From: DATHAP01 sp963762865
GTDB lineage: Bacteria > Actinomycetota > Actinomycetes > JACCUZ01
DNA: 64,000 nucleotides
NCBI GenBank assembly: GCA_963762865.1
Contig: CAVXNC010000011.1
Coordinates: 1-64,000, forward strand
Direction of reading: 5' to 3'
Shown here: positions 37,029 through 45,593 of the stretch, in pieces
Layout: each line of letters begins with the position of its first letter
How positions within the stretch are numbered: position 1 is the first letter of the stretch
Notes under the pieces: generated by a model
The model's input: the letters and a program-made list of their open reading frames with translations, nothing else
What the model was told of the DNA's origin: nothing
The model's database searches: none
Program-made: the position numbers and the translations under genes

Positions 37029-38030
37029 ATGACGACCTCCCTGCGCGTGACCCGACCCCGCACCCGGCGAGTCGCGTCGGCCGGTGCCGCCACGCTGATG
37101 GCGCTCGGGCTCGGGCTGACGGGCTGCTCGAGCGACCAGGACTCGACCGGCAGCGCTGACTCGGCCGGCAGCTCCGCCGGCTCCGACGCGGGCGGCGACG
37201 TGGCCGCTCCCAAGGCCCAGGAGGGCGGCGCCCACGGGGTCGCCGAGGACTCCGGCGGGTCGGGCGGCAGCGACAGCTCGGGCGGGTCGACGCGCACCAG
37301 CGCGCGGGTGCTCCCCGACGACGGCCGGGACATCGTCTACACCGGCTCGATCACCGTGCGCGTGCGTGACGTGGCGACGGCAACCCGCCGGGTCGAGACC
37401 ATGACGCTCGCCATGGGCGGGGTGGTCTTCTCCGAGGAGACCTCACAGCTGCCGGGGAAGCGGCGGCTCGGCCAGGCCGACCTGACGCTCCGGGTGCCGC
37501 CGGCAGAGTTCGGCTCGACGTTGGACCGGGTGGGTGGCCTGGGGCGGGAGCTCGGCCGCACCCGGAGCGCCCGCGACGTGACCACCGAGCTCGCCGACAC
37601 CGACAGCCGGGTCCGCACCCAGGAGCGCAGCGTCGCCCGGGTGCGGTCGCTGCTCGCGGAGGCCGACACGATCGGCGAGGTGGTGCAGATCGAGTCCGAG
37701 CTGGCCCGGCGGGAGGCCGACCTCGAGTCGCTGCAGGCCCAGCTCGCCCGGCTGCAGGACGTCACCGACCTGGCGACCCTCGAGGTCACGCTGCTGGCCC
37801 GGCAGGCCCCGGCGCCTGCCCCGGTCGACGACGAGGACTTCGGCTTCCTGGTGGGGCTGCGCGGCGGGCTGACGGCGCTGCTCGGGATCGTCGTGGTCGG
37901 CCTGACCGTGCTCGGTGCCCTGCTGCCCTTCGCCCTGGTGGCCGGACTGCTCGGCTGGCCGGCGTACGTCATCTTCCGTCGCACCCGCACCCGCCGCACC
38001 CCCCGCCCCGCCGCGCCCGCCGACGCCTGA
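37029..38030 (+). CDS. DUF4349 lipoprotein with C-terminal membrane helix
   Basis: 333 residues. Lipobox LGLTGC near residue 33, then a Ser/Gly/Asp-rich linker of ~60 residues. The DUF4349 domain (DIVYTGSITVRVRDVATATR ... RLGQADLTLRVPPAEF) contains a coiled-coil hairpin (VRTQERSVARVRSLLAEADT). A C-terminal hydrophobic helix (LLGIVVVGLTVLGALLPFAL) is followed by a basic tail. Function is unknown; the layout suggests anchoring at both ends. Divergent from hemY. Confidence 0.87.
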   Translation: MTTSLRVTRPRTRRVASAGAATLMALGLGLTGCSSDQDSTGSADSAGSSAGSDAGGDVAAPKAQEGGAHGVAEDSGGSGGSDSSGGSTRTSARVLPDDGRDIVYTGSITVRVRDVATATRRVETMTLAMGGVVFSEETSQLPGKRRLGQADLTLRVPPAEFGSTLDRVGGLGRELGRTRSARDVTTELADTDSRVRTQERSVARVRSLLAEADTIGEVVQIESELARREADLESLQAQLARLQDVTDLATLEVTLLARQAPAPAPVDDEDFGFLVGLRGGLTALLGIVVVGLTVLGALLPFALVAGLLGWPAYVIFRRTRTRRTPRPAAPADA

Positions 38031-38052
38031 CGCCAGCCGCCACGTACCGGAA

Positions 38053-38126
38053 GATCGTTCGCGACGTTCCGGGCGGCGACACGCCGCTCCGACGGCGTGT
38101 CATGTGGCCAAACGTCGCGAACGATC
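38053..38126. terminator. Nested perfect inverted repeat between convergent genes
   Basis: Outer stem: GATCGTTCGCGACGTT (38053-38068) pairs perfectly with AACGTCGCGAACGATC (38111-38126). Inner stem: GACACGCCG (38078-38086) with CGGCGTGTC (38093-38101). It lies exactly between the stops of the DUF4349 gene and minus-strand hemE, so a bidirectional terminator is the simplest reading. Confidence 0.75.
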
Positions 38127-38146
38127 ATGAAGCCGCCGGACGGGGG

Positions 38147-39241
38147 TCAGGCGCGGGCGGACTCGCGGTGGACGAGGTCGACGACCTTGGTCAGCACGTC
38201 CGGGTCGGTCTCGGGGATGACGCCGTGGCCCAGGTTGAAGACGTGGCCGCGGGCGGTGCGGCCGGCCGCGAGCACCGACCTGGTCCGGGCCTCGACGGCC
38301 TCCCACGGCGCGAAGAGGACGGCCGGGTCGAGGTTGCCCTGCAGCGACCGGTCAGCCCCGACGCGGTCCGCGGCCTCGTCCAGCGGCAGCCGGAAGTCGA
38401 CGCCGACCACGTCGGCCCCCGCATCGCCCATCAGGCCGAGCAGCTCACCGGTCACGACCCCGAAGTGGATCCGCGGCACCCCGGTCTCGCCGAGCGCGCC
38501 CAGCACGTCGGCCGAGTGCGGCAGCACCTGCGCGGCGTAGTCGGCGGCCGGCAGCGCCCCGACCCAGGAGTCGAAGAGCTGCACCGCCGACGCGCCCGCC
38601 GCCACCTGCACCTGCAGGAAGGTCGTCGTGATCTGGGCGAGGCGGGCCATCAGCTGCGACCAGAGCTGCGGGTCGCCGTACATCAAGGCCTTGGTGTTCT
38701 CGTGGTTCTTCGACGGCCCGCCCTCGACGAGGTACGACGCCAAGGTGAAGGGGGCTCCGGCGAACCCGATCAGCGGGGTGGCACCGAGCTCGGCCACCAG
38801 CATCCGGACGGCCTCGGCCACGTAGGAGACGTCGCCCGGCTCCATCGCGCGCAGCTGGTCCAGGTCGGCGGCCGACCGGATCGGCCGGGCCACCACCGGG
38901 CCGACCCCGGGCTTGATGTCCAGGTCGACGCCGATCGCCTTGAGCGGCACCACGATGTCGCTGAAGAGGATCGCCGCGTCGACGCCGTGCCGGCGGACCG
39001 GCTGCAGCGTGACCTCGGTGACCAGGTCGGGGCGGCGGCAGGCCTCGAGCATCGGGATGCCTTCGCGGACCTTCCGGTACTCCGGCAGCGACCGGCCCGC
39101 CTGCCGCATGAACCACACCGGCGTGTGCGGCACCGGCTCGCCCCGGCAGGCCCGCAGGAACGCGCTGTCCTGCAGGGCAGGCGAGTCGAGCGCGGGCGCG
39201 GTCACGGCGAGCGCCGGGGGCGGGGTCGAGGAGGCGGTCAC
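38147..39241 (-). CDS. hemE: Uroporphyrinogen decarboxylase
   Basis: Converts uroporphyrinogen III to coproporphyrinogen III. 364 residues. Signature 1 is PVWFMRQAGRSLPEYR near residue 40; ILFSDIVVPLKAIGVDLDI and GFAGAPFTLASYLVEGG are also diagnostic. The GTG start (VTASSTPPP) gives a ~25-residue Pro/Ala leader. Lies 19 bp after a DMT transporter gene on the same strand. With hemY and hemQ close by, three haem steps are in this window. Confidence 0.96.
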   Translation of the reverse strand: MTASSTPPPALAVTAPALDSPALQDSAFLRACRGEPVPHTPVWFMRQAGRSLPEYRKVREGIPMLEACRRPDLVTEVTLQPVRRHGVDAAILFSDIVVPLKAIGVDLDIKPGVGPVVARPIRSAADLDQLRAMEPGDVSYVAEAVRMLVAELGATPLIGFAGAPFTLASYLVEGGPSKNHENTKALMYGDPQLWSQLMARLAQITTTFLQVQVAAGASAVQLFDSWVGALPAADYAAQVLPHSADVLGALGETGVPRIHFGVVTGELLGLMGDAGADVVGVDFRLPLDEAADRVGADRSLQGNLDPAVLFAPWEAVEARTRSVLAAGRTARGHVFNLGHGVIPETDPDVLTKVVDLVHRESARA

Positions 39242-39260
39242 AGGCCCGATGCTGTCACGC

Positions 39261-40106
39261 TCATCCGGCGGCGATGAGCACGACTCCGGCCAGCGCGCCG
39301 GTCACCCCGGCCGTCTGCGCCCGGCCGAGCCGCTCGCCGTGCAGGAAGCGCGCCAGCAGCACCGTCATCACCGGGTAGAGGGACCCCAGGACGGCGACGA
39401 CGCTGACGTCGTCGCGGCGGCTGGCCGCGCCGTAGGCCTGGTTGGCGAGCAGGTCGCCGACGCCGACGACCGTCACCAGGCCCAGGTCGCGCCACCCCAG
39501 CACGAGTGTCGACCGGGGCAGCCCGCGCACCAGCGCCACCGCGAGCGCGACGCCCAGGACGCCGACGGAGGTGGCCCGCATCGTCACCAGCGTCATGATC
39601 GTGCTGCTCCGGCTGCCCTCGGCGATGAAGAGCAGCGCCAGCCCGAAGCCCACCGCGGCCACGACCGCCAGGAGCAGCGGCCGCGCCCCGGCCCGGCCCT
39701 GCAGCTCCGGGCCGCTGGCGAGCACCACCCCGACGATCGCGACGGCGATACCGACCATCTGCAGCGCCGCCGGCCGCTCGCCGCGGGCCAGCCCGACGAC
39801 CACCGGCACGACGACGCCCAATGCCGCGATCGGCGAGACCACGCCCATCGTCCCGGCGGCCAGCGCCGCGTAGAAGCAGACCAGCCCGACCATGCCGGCC
39901 AGGCCGGAGGCGACCGCCCAGGGCAGGTAGCCGGTCGGGTCGTCGTAGGCGCCGACGACAAGGGCGATGAGCAGCACGGTCAGCAGGCCGGCCGCCTGCG
40001 AGACGCCGACAACGAGGACCGCCATGTGGCGCCGCGAGACCGTGCCGCCGAGGAAGTCGGCGCTCCCCCACAGGACGCTCGACAGGAGCGCGAGGAAGAC
40101 GGCCAC
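39261..40106 (-). CDS. EamA/DMT-family transporter
   Basis: 281 residues, about ten membrane helices in two EamA halves (FLALLSSVLWGSADFLGGTV begins the first; PLLLAVVAAVGFGLALLFIA begins the second). Substrate is not predictable. It is upstream of hemE on the same strand, and I recall a similar neighbour in related genomes, but a functional link to haem is only a guess. Confidence 0.87.
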   Translation of the reverse strand: MAVFLALLSSVLWGSADFLGGTVSRRHMAVLVVGVSQAAGLLTVLLIALVVGAYDDPTGYLPWAVASGLAGMVGLVCFYAALAAGTMGVVSPIAALGVVVPVVVGLARGERPAALQMVGIAVAIVGVVLASGPELQGRAGARPLLLAVVAAVGFGLALLFIAEGSRSSTIMTLVTMRATSVGVLGVALAVALVRGLPRSTLVLGWRDLGLVTVVGVGDLLANQAYGAASRRDDVSVVAVLGSLYPVMTVLLARFLHGERLGRAQTAGVTGALAGVVLIAAG

Positions 40107-40187
40107 CGACGGAGGTTACGGGAGCCGCGGCGCGCCCGGTCCGCGCCGTTCCGCGACGGCGGACGGTCCCGGACGTACCCTTCCGAG

Positions 40188-40784
40188 GTGGCTGCCCGCG
40201 AGGAGGTCGAGCCGGCCCCGGAGACCTTCGTCCGGGCGCTCGCTGCGCTGCGCGCGGTCACGCCACGGCCGGAGGTGCTCCTCGAGGAGACCCCGGCCCC
40301 CCAGCGGCTCGCCCCGCACGCCGTGGCGCTGTCGGCCGACGTCCTCGCCCCTCACGACCCCGAGACCGAGCTCGGCACCGGGCGGCTGGTGCTGCTCTAC
40401 GACCCCGCCGGGCACGAGGCGTGGGAGGGCACGTTCCGCGTCGTGACCTACGTCCGGGCCGAGCTGGACCACGACATGGCCGGGGACCCGATGCTGCCCG
40501 GCGTCGGCTGGGCCTGGCTCACCGAGGCGCTGGCCACCCACGAGGCGAGCTTCACCGCTGCCAGCGGCACGGTCACCAGGGTGGCCTCGGAGAGCTTCGG
40601 GGCCATCTCCGGCGAGCCCGGGACCGCCCAGATCGAGATCCGGGCCTCCTGGACCCCGCTCGACGAGCTGTTCGGGGCGCACCTGCTCGCCTGGTGCGAC
40701 CTGCTGTGCACCACCGCCGGCCTGCCCCCCGAGGCCCCCGGCGTGGTCACCCTGCCGGTCCGCCGGCGCACCGCGCGTCGCTGA
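40188..40784 (+). CDS. DUF3000 domain protein
   Basis: 198 residues; matches the actinobacterial DUF3000 family: PETFVRALAALRAVTPRPEV, then HEAWEGTFRVVTYVRAELDH and DPMLPGVGWAWLTEAL. Function is unknown. The GTG at 40188 is used. As I recall, this gene sits between hemE and an atypical response regulator in many actinobacteria, as here. Confidence 0.87.
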   Translation: MAAREEVEPAPETFVRALAALRAVTPRPEVLLEETPAPQRLAPHAVALSADVLAPHDPETELGTGRLVLLYDPAGHEAWEGTFRVVTYVRAELDHDMAGDPMLPGVGWAWLTEALATHEASFTAASGTVTRVASESFGAISGEPGTAQIEIRASWTPLDELFGAHLLAWCDLLCTTAGLPPEAPGVVTLPVRRRTARR

Positions 40785-40790
40785 CGCCGA

Positions 40791-40830
40791 GCGACCCGCC
40801 CGCGACCCGCCTGCGACCCGCCTGCGAGCC
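40791..40830. repeat. 11-bp tandem repeat, about 3.5 copies
   Basis: GCGACCCGCCC, GCGACCCGCCT and GCGACCCGCCT follow each other from 40791, then a partial GCGAGCC. It sits in the gap after the DUF3000 gene; probably replication slippage. Confidence 0.7.
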
Positions 40831-40978
40831 GGCCCCGAGGGGCCCGCCCGGGCGCTTCAGGTCCCCGCTCCGACGGCCGATGTGTCAAGAAGCAGACCTG
40901 TCCGTCCTGTCCGCTGTTCGCGCGCTCCCCCACGGCGCGCGGGCCGCCTCAGCCGAATCGCACGATCGGGAGACCCGG

Positions 40979-41629
40979 GTGACCGCACTGGTCGAACGGC
41001 ACGGGAGCGCGGCCCAGGGGCCGCAGACTCCCCGTGCACCCCGCTTCACCGCGATGGTCGTCGTGGCGAGCCCGTTCGTCCGGGAGACCCTCGGACGCAC
41101 GCTGCGCTCGCTCGGCGCCGCCGACATCGTCGAGGCGTCCAGCCTGGCCGAGGCGCGGGTCCGCGCCCCCGGCACGGCGCAGCGTGACCTGTGCGTGGTC
41201 GAGGTCGGGCTCCCGGACGGGTCCGGCATCGCCCTGGTCCGCGAGCTGCGGGCCCTGGGCTGGAGCCGTGCCGTCGTGCTCTCCGGCGCCGAGGACCCCT
41301 ACACGGTGCGCGCCGCGCTGGCCGGCGGGATCCGCTCGTTCCTGGTCAGCTCCGCCGCCGGTCACGCCGGTCCCGTCCCGCAGAACGGTGCCGGCCCGCT
41401 GCCGCGCTCCCGTCCCGGCCGCCCGGCCGGCGCGGAGGGGCTCTCCGGCCGTGAGGTCGAGGTCCTGCAGCTGGTCGCCGAGGGCCGCTCCAACAAGGAG
41501 ATCGGCGAGGCCCTGGGCCTGTCCGCGCTGACCGTGAAGAGCCACCTGGCCCGGATCGCCCGCAAGCTGGGCACCGGCGACCGGGCGGAGATGGTCGTCG
41601 TCGCCATGCGCGCCGGCGTCGTCGCCTAG
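40979..41629 (+). CDS. Atypical LuxR-type response regulator (pseudo-receiver)
   Basis: 216 residues from the GTG at 40979; the frame is also open to an ATG at 40880, but the shorter form matches the Streptomyces homologues I recall. The receiver lacks the acidic pair (MVVVASPFVRE). The phospho-acceptor position reads CVVEVGLPDGSG, Glu where relatives have Asp, and the conserved Lys is missing (SFLVSSAAG). The HTH is intact: LSGREVEVLQLVAEGRSNKE and LSALTVKSHLARIARKLGTG. Probably works without phosphorylation. Precedes rnd in the same direction. Confidence 0.85.
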   Translation: MTALVERHGSAAQGPQTPRAPRFTAMVVVASPFVRETLGRTLRSLGAADIVEASSLAEARVRAPGTAQRDLCVVEVGLPDGSGIALVRELRALGWSRAVVLSGAEDPYTVRAALAGGIRSFLVSSAAGHAGPVPQNGAGPLPRSRPGRPAGAEGLSGREVEVLQLVAEGRSNKEIGEALGLSALTVKSHLARIARKLGTGDRAEMVVVAMRAGVVA

Positions 41630-41686
41630 GGCGCGCCGGGGGCCGGGTCCGACCTGTCAGGACCATGGGCACGTACGGTGACAGGC

Positions 41687-43003
41687 GTGACCGTTCCGCC
41701 CGCCGCTGACGTCTCCAGCGGCGCAAGTGACGGCAGCGACGACCTGGACGCCGCCCAGGAGACCACCGGACCCCAGCCGGTCCCGCTCACCGAGCCCCGC
41801 GACGGGGTCCCCGAGCCGATGACCGACCCCGCCGAGCTGGCCCGGGCCGTCGAGGTCCTGGCCGCCGGCTCCGGCCCGGTCGCCATCGACGCCGAGCGGG
41901 CCTCCGGCTACCGCTACGGGCAGCGGGCCTACCTGGTGCAGCTGCGCCGCGAGGACGTCGGGACCCTGCTCATCGACCCGCGCGAGCTGCCGGACCTGTC
42001 GGCCCTGAGCGCGGCCATCGCCGGCGACGAGTGGGTGCTGCACGCCGCCTCCCAGGACCTGCCGTGCCTGCGCGAGCTCGGGCTCGAGCCGACGACGGTC
42101 TTCGACACCGAGCTGGCCGGGCGCCTGCTGGGCTACCCGAAGGTCGGCCTCGGCCCGATCGTCGAGCAGGTCCTCGGGCTCAGCCTCGAGAAGGGCCACT
42201 CGGCAGCCGACTGGTCGACCCGTCCCCTGCCGGAGCCGTGGCTGCGCTACGCCGCGCTCGACGTGGAGGTGCTGGTCGAGCTCCGGGACGCCCTGGCCGC
42301 CGACCTGGCCGAGCAGGGCAAGACCCAGTGGGCCGAGCAGGAGTTCGCCGCCGTGGTGGCCGCCCCGCCGGCGCCGCCGCGCGTCGACCCGTGGCGACGT
42401 ACCTCCGGGCTGCACCGGGTCCGCAAGCGCCGCCAGCTCGCCGTCGTCCGCGCCCTGTGGGAGCGCCGCGACGAGGTGGCGCAGCGCCGCGACATCGCAC
42501 CCGGGCGGGTGCTGCCGGACGCCGCCATCGTCGGCGCCGCGCTGGCCGGACCCCGCACCGAGGACGACCTGACCGCCCTGCCCGTCTGGGGCGGCCGGTC
42601 GATGCGCCGCCAGACCCAGACCTGGCTGCCGGCGATCCTGGCCGGGCTCGACCTCCCCGAGGCCGAGCTGCCCGACCTCAAGACCCCGCACGAGGGACCG
42701 CCGCCCGCGCGCAGCTGGCCCGAGCGCGAGCCCGCAGCCGCCGCCCGCCTGAGCGCGGCGCGGACCGCGGTGGCCGCGGTCGCCGACGAGCACCGGCTGC
42801 CGGTCGAGAACCTGCTGGCCCCCGACACGGTTCGCCGGCTCTGCTGGGAGCCGCCGGGGAGCGTCACCCCCGACGAGGCGACGGTCGCGGGCTACCTGCG
42901 TGACCACGGCGCGCGGGCCTGGCAGGTCGCGCTGACCGCCAAGGTGCTCAGCGGGGCGCTGGACCGCACGGCCCGGCAGGCCGAGGTGGCCCCGCCGGCC
43001 TGA
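41687..43003 (+). CDS. rnd: Ribonuclease D-like 3'-5' exonuclease with HRDC domain
   Basis: 438 residues. The DEDD exonuclease motifs are AIDAERASGYRYGQRA (Exo I), VLHAASQDLPCLRELG (Exo II) and LRYAALDVEVLVEL (Exo III with Tyr). Two HRDC-like regions follow (LAVVRALWERRDEVAQRRDI and AAVADEHRLPVENLLAPDTV). It trims RNA 3' ends. Start ambiguous: GTG at 41687 (VTVPPAAD) or in-frame GTG at 41678. In the actinobacterial order I recall, fadA follows directly, whereas here the efe/glycan region intervenes. Confidence 0.9.
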   Translation: MTVPPAADVSSGASDGSDDLDAAQETTGPQPVPLTEPRDGVPEPMTDPAELARAVEVLAAGSGPVAIDAERASGYRYGQRAYLVQLRREDVGTLLIDPRELPDLSALSAAIAGDEWVLHAASQDLPCLRELGLEPTTVFDTELAGRLLGYPKVGLGPIVEQVLGLSLEKGHSAADWSTRPLPEPWLRYAALDVEVLVELRDALAADLAEQGKTQWAEQEFAAVVAAPPAPPRVDPWRRTSGLHRVRKRRQLAVVRALWERRDEVAQRRDIAPGRVLPDAAIVGAALAGPRTEDDLTALPVWGGRSMRRQTQTWLPAILAGLDLPEAELPDLKTPHEGPPPARSWPEREPAAAARLSAARTAVAAVADEHRLPVENLLAPDTVRRLCWEPPGSVTPDEATVAGYLRDHGARAWQVALTAKVLSGALDRTARQAEVAPPA

Positions 43004-43027
43004 GATCGCCCCTGCCGGACGGCCCGC

Positions 43028-43894
43028 TCAGGAGCTCGGGTGCGCGACCTTCTCCGGCGGGTGGCTCGGCGCAGCCGGTGCCGCCAGCTTGGGGTTGCGC
43101 AGGAACAGCCAGCTGACGATGCCGACGTAGGCGACGTAGACGACGACCTGCTCGATGGAGGGCCGCGGGTCCCAGCCGAACATCGCCCCCAGGAAGCGCC
43201 CGGTCTCCGTCTCGACCGTGAGGATCTTGATCCCGGTCAGGTCGTAGACGTTGTTCCAGGCGATGCCCAGGTCACCCGAGGTCTGCAGGAACATCACCGT
43301 GCGCGCGAGCAGCCCGCCCGCGAAGAGGATCAGCGCCACCCCGGTCACCTGGAAGAACTGCTTCATCGGCAGCCGCTTGCCGCCGAGGACGACCGCCCAG
43401 CCCAGCACGCAGGCCACGGCCAGCCCGATCACCGCTCCGAGCAGCACCTCGCCGCCGTCCTCGGTGGTGGCGGTCGCGATCATGAAGAGAGCCGCCTCGA
43501 GTCCCTCGCGCAGCACCGCGAAGAAGGCCGCCGCCACGATCGCCCACTTCACCCGCCCGCTGCGGCGCATCGCGTCATCGAGGACCTCCTGCAGCTCGCC
43601 CTTGATGGCGCGGGCGTGCTTGCGCATCCAGAAGATCATCCAGGTCAGCACGACCACCGCGAAGATCGAGATGGCGGCGAAGGCGCGCAGCCTCGCCTCG
43701 CCCTCGAGCGCGTCGATCGAGAGGTGGATCGCCAGGCCGGCGACGACCGACAGCGCGGCCGCGGCGGCGACGCCTCCCCACATCGCGGGGATGAGGTCCT
43801 GCCGTGACGTCTTGCGCAGGTAGGCGTAGAGGATCGCCACGATCAGGGCGGCCTCGAACCCCTCGCGGAGCATGACGAAGAAGGCGGTCAGCAT
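43028..43894 (-). CDS. efeU: FTR1-family iron permease EfeU
   Basis: 288 residues, seven or so helices. Two iron-binding REGxE motifs are present: FVMLREGFEAALIV in helix 1 and FAVLREGLEAALFM in helix 4. Transports iron delivered by EfeO. It is the last gene of a minus-strand operon: epimerase, GT-C-like protein, Gly-Ser lipoprotein, efeU. The operon starts next to an IdeR box 2.7 kb upstream, so efeU is physically apart from efeO and efeB but under the same kind of control. Confidence 0.94.
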   Translation of the reverse strand: MLTAFFVMLREGFEAALIVAILYAYLRKTSRQDLIPAMWGGVAAAAALSVVAGLAIHLSIDALEGEARLRAFAAISIFAVVVLTWMIFWMRKHARAIKGELQEVLDDAMRRSGRVKWAIVAAAFFAVLREGLEAALFMIATATTEDGGEVLLGAVIGLAVACVLGWAVVLGGKRLPMKQFFQVTGVALILFAGGLLARTVMFLQTSGDLGIAWNNVYDLTGIKILTVETETGRFLGAMFGWDPRPSIEQVVVYVAYVGIVSWLFLRNPKLAAPAAPSHPPEKVAHPSS

Positions 43895-43944
43895 CGGTTA
43901 CCTCGGTGCGCTGGGTGGGACGGGCTGGGTCATCGGTGTGGGTC

Positions 43945-44151
43945 CTACTTGCTCGAGCCGGAGCCGGAGCCGGAGCCGCTGCCGGAGCCGCTGCCGGAGC
44001 CGCCGCTGCCGGAGCCGTCGTCGCTGCAGGCCGCGACCGACAGGGTGAGCGTGGCGGTCATCAGGGCCACGCCGAACGCCCGGGTGGCGCGTCGGGAGGT
44101 CGGTCGGAGGGTGCGGGGGGACATCGGTCCTGCCTCTCTGGTCGGGGTCAT
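43945..44151 (-). CDS. Tiny Gly-Ser-repeat lipoprotein
   Basis: 68 residues from the ATG at 44149-44151, which shares ATGA with the stop of the upstream gene; an internal ATG at 44124 with GAGAGGCAGG upstream is an alternative (59 residues). A basic n-region and hydrophobic stretch (FGVALMTATLTLSVAAC) end in a lipobox Cys. The whole mature part is SDDGSGSGGSGSGSG-like Gly-Ser repeats ending SSK. It closely resembles the start of EfeO in this window (CADDGS ... GSGS) but has no imelysin domain. Only 50 bases remain before efeU, so it is not a truncated frame of a longer gene. Function unknown; could be a decorated surface peptide. Confidence 0.65.
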   Translation of the reverse strand: MTPTREAGPMSPRTLRPTSRRATRAFGVALMTATLTLSVAACSDDGSGSGGSGSGSGSGSGSGSGSSK

Positions 44152-45593
44152 GCGTTGGTCAGCTCGGAAGGTCGGTCGTCGAGGGTGGTGGACACGGTCG
44201 TCGAGGGCGTACGTCGCGAAGCCGGACGGTCCGCGCCCTGCCGCCAGCCCACGACGGCGAGGCCGGCCAGGACGGCGATCCAGGCCGCATGCAGCAGCCA
44301 GTCGCGCGAGGTGAGGGCACCGCGGTAGTCGGGCAGCAGCAGCCTGGCCCAGGAGTAGAGCGGGTCGTCGACCTGCTGGAAGCCGGTCACCCAGGTGACC
44401 TCCCGTGCCCAGCCGTCGAGCAGGAGCGCGGCTGTGGAGACCAGCCCGACCGTGCCGAGCAGCGCGGTGGCCGCCCGGCTGAGGGGGCCGGCGACCCGGT
44501 CGGCCCACCACAGGACGGCGATGAGCAACAGGGGCAGCACGACCACGACCTGCCGCCCCGGCCACCAGAAGCCGTGCATCGTGAAGGCGGCCCAGGTGGC
44601 GACGGCCCAGCCGGCAGCGACCGGCGCCAGCAGCAGGGCGGCGCCCGGCGGGCGACGGCGCAGCAGGGCAGCGACGGCGACGACGGCTGCCAGCCACACG
44701 GGTGCCCAGGCGGCCAGCCCGTAGCCGCGGTCGACGAGCAGGGCGACCAGCCGCAACGTACGGCCGCCGTAGTCCGGCTCGACCCCCATCACCGACATCT
44801 CGCCGGTCTGCTGGAAGTGGTCCCCGGCGGCGTAGACCGTCAGGCCGCCCCACCACAGCTGGTGCAGGGCGAGGTAGAGCACGCCGGCGGCCCCGAGACC
44901 GCCGGCGAGTGCGAGGGTCGCTGCCGCCCGTCCCCGGCGGGCCAGCCGCCAGAGCACGAGCAGCGCCACGACGGCGGCCACCGGCAGGTACTTCACCGAC
45001 AGCCACGGCAGGGCCACGACGGCCAGAGCGACGGTGAGCAGGCCGCGGCGCCCGAGCGTTCCGGTGCCGGCGGCGACGGCGACCAGCACGGCACCGGCGG
45101 CCGGGAGCTCGGGGTAGACCTGCTGTCCGTAGACCGCCAGCGGGGGCGAGGCCATCGCGACGGCTGTGCCGGCCCCTGCCAGCCAGGGCCGCACCCCGAA
45201 GCGCCGCACGGCCACCCACACCGCAAGAGCCGCCACACCGCCGGCGAGCACGGCCAGGGCCAGCTTGGCCGCGAGCCAGCCGCCGAGGCCCATCGGTGCC
45301 GCGAGCAGCAGCGGCAGCAGCGGGTCGTGCGGGCTGACCTGCCGGCCGCCGTCGAGGACCTCGGTCTGCACCGGGAGCGCGGCGTCGTGGAAGTCGCGCC
45401 ACCGGCCCTCGGCCAGCTCGTCGGAGATGTCGAGGCTGTGGTCCTCCCACAGCGACAGCGCGGTGAGCAGGTACTGCGGCTCGTCGACGGCCGCCTGGCC
45501 GCCGTAGGTCGTGCGCACCCCGGTCCCGAGGCCGGCGGCCAGGGTGGCGGCGAGAGCGGCGAGCAGCATCGCGACCGCGAGTGGCCGCCTCAT
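44148..45593 (-). CDS. Polytopic membrane protein, GT-C glycosyltransferase-like
   Basis: 481 residues with about ten or more membrane helices. After the first helix the loop contains AAVDEPQYLLTALSLWEDHS; an Asp-Glu pair followed by Tyr in loop 1 is characteristic of GT-C enzymes of the GT39/ArnT type that use polyprenyl-phosphate sugars. The C-terminal ~100 residues are partly soluble. The start ATG overlaps the epimerase stop by ATGA, and its stop overlaps the lipoprotein start by ATGA, so all are co-translated. The GT-C assignment is by pattern only. Confidence 0.72.
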   Translation of the reverse strand: MRRPLAVAMLLAALAATLAAGLGTGVRTTYGGQAAVDEPQYLLTALSLWEDHSLDISDELAEGRWRDFHDAALPVQTEVLDGGRQVSPHDPLLPLLLAAPMGLGGWLAAKLALAVLAGGVAALAVWVAVRRFGVRPWLAGAGTAVAMASPPLAVYGQQVYPELPAAGAVLVAVAAGTGTLGRRGLLTVALAVVALPWLSVKYLPVAAVVALLVLWRLARRGRAAATLALAGGLGAAGVLYLALHQLWWGGLTVYAAGDHFQQTGEMSVMGVEPDYGGRTLRLVALLVDRGYGLAAWAPVWLAAVVAVAALLRRRPPGAALLLAPVAAGWAVATWAAFTMHGFWWPGRQVVVVLPLLLIAVLWWADRVAGPLSRAATALLGTVGLVSTAALLLDGWAREVTWVTGFQQVDDPLYSWARLLLPDYRGALTSRDWLLHAAWIAVLAGLAVVGWRQGADRPASRRTPSTTVSTTLDDRPSELTNA

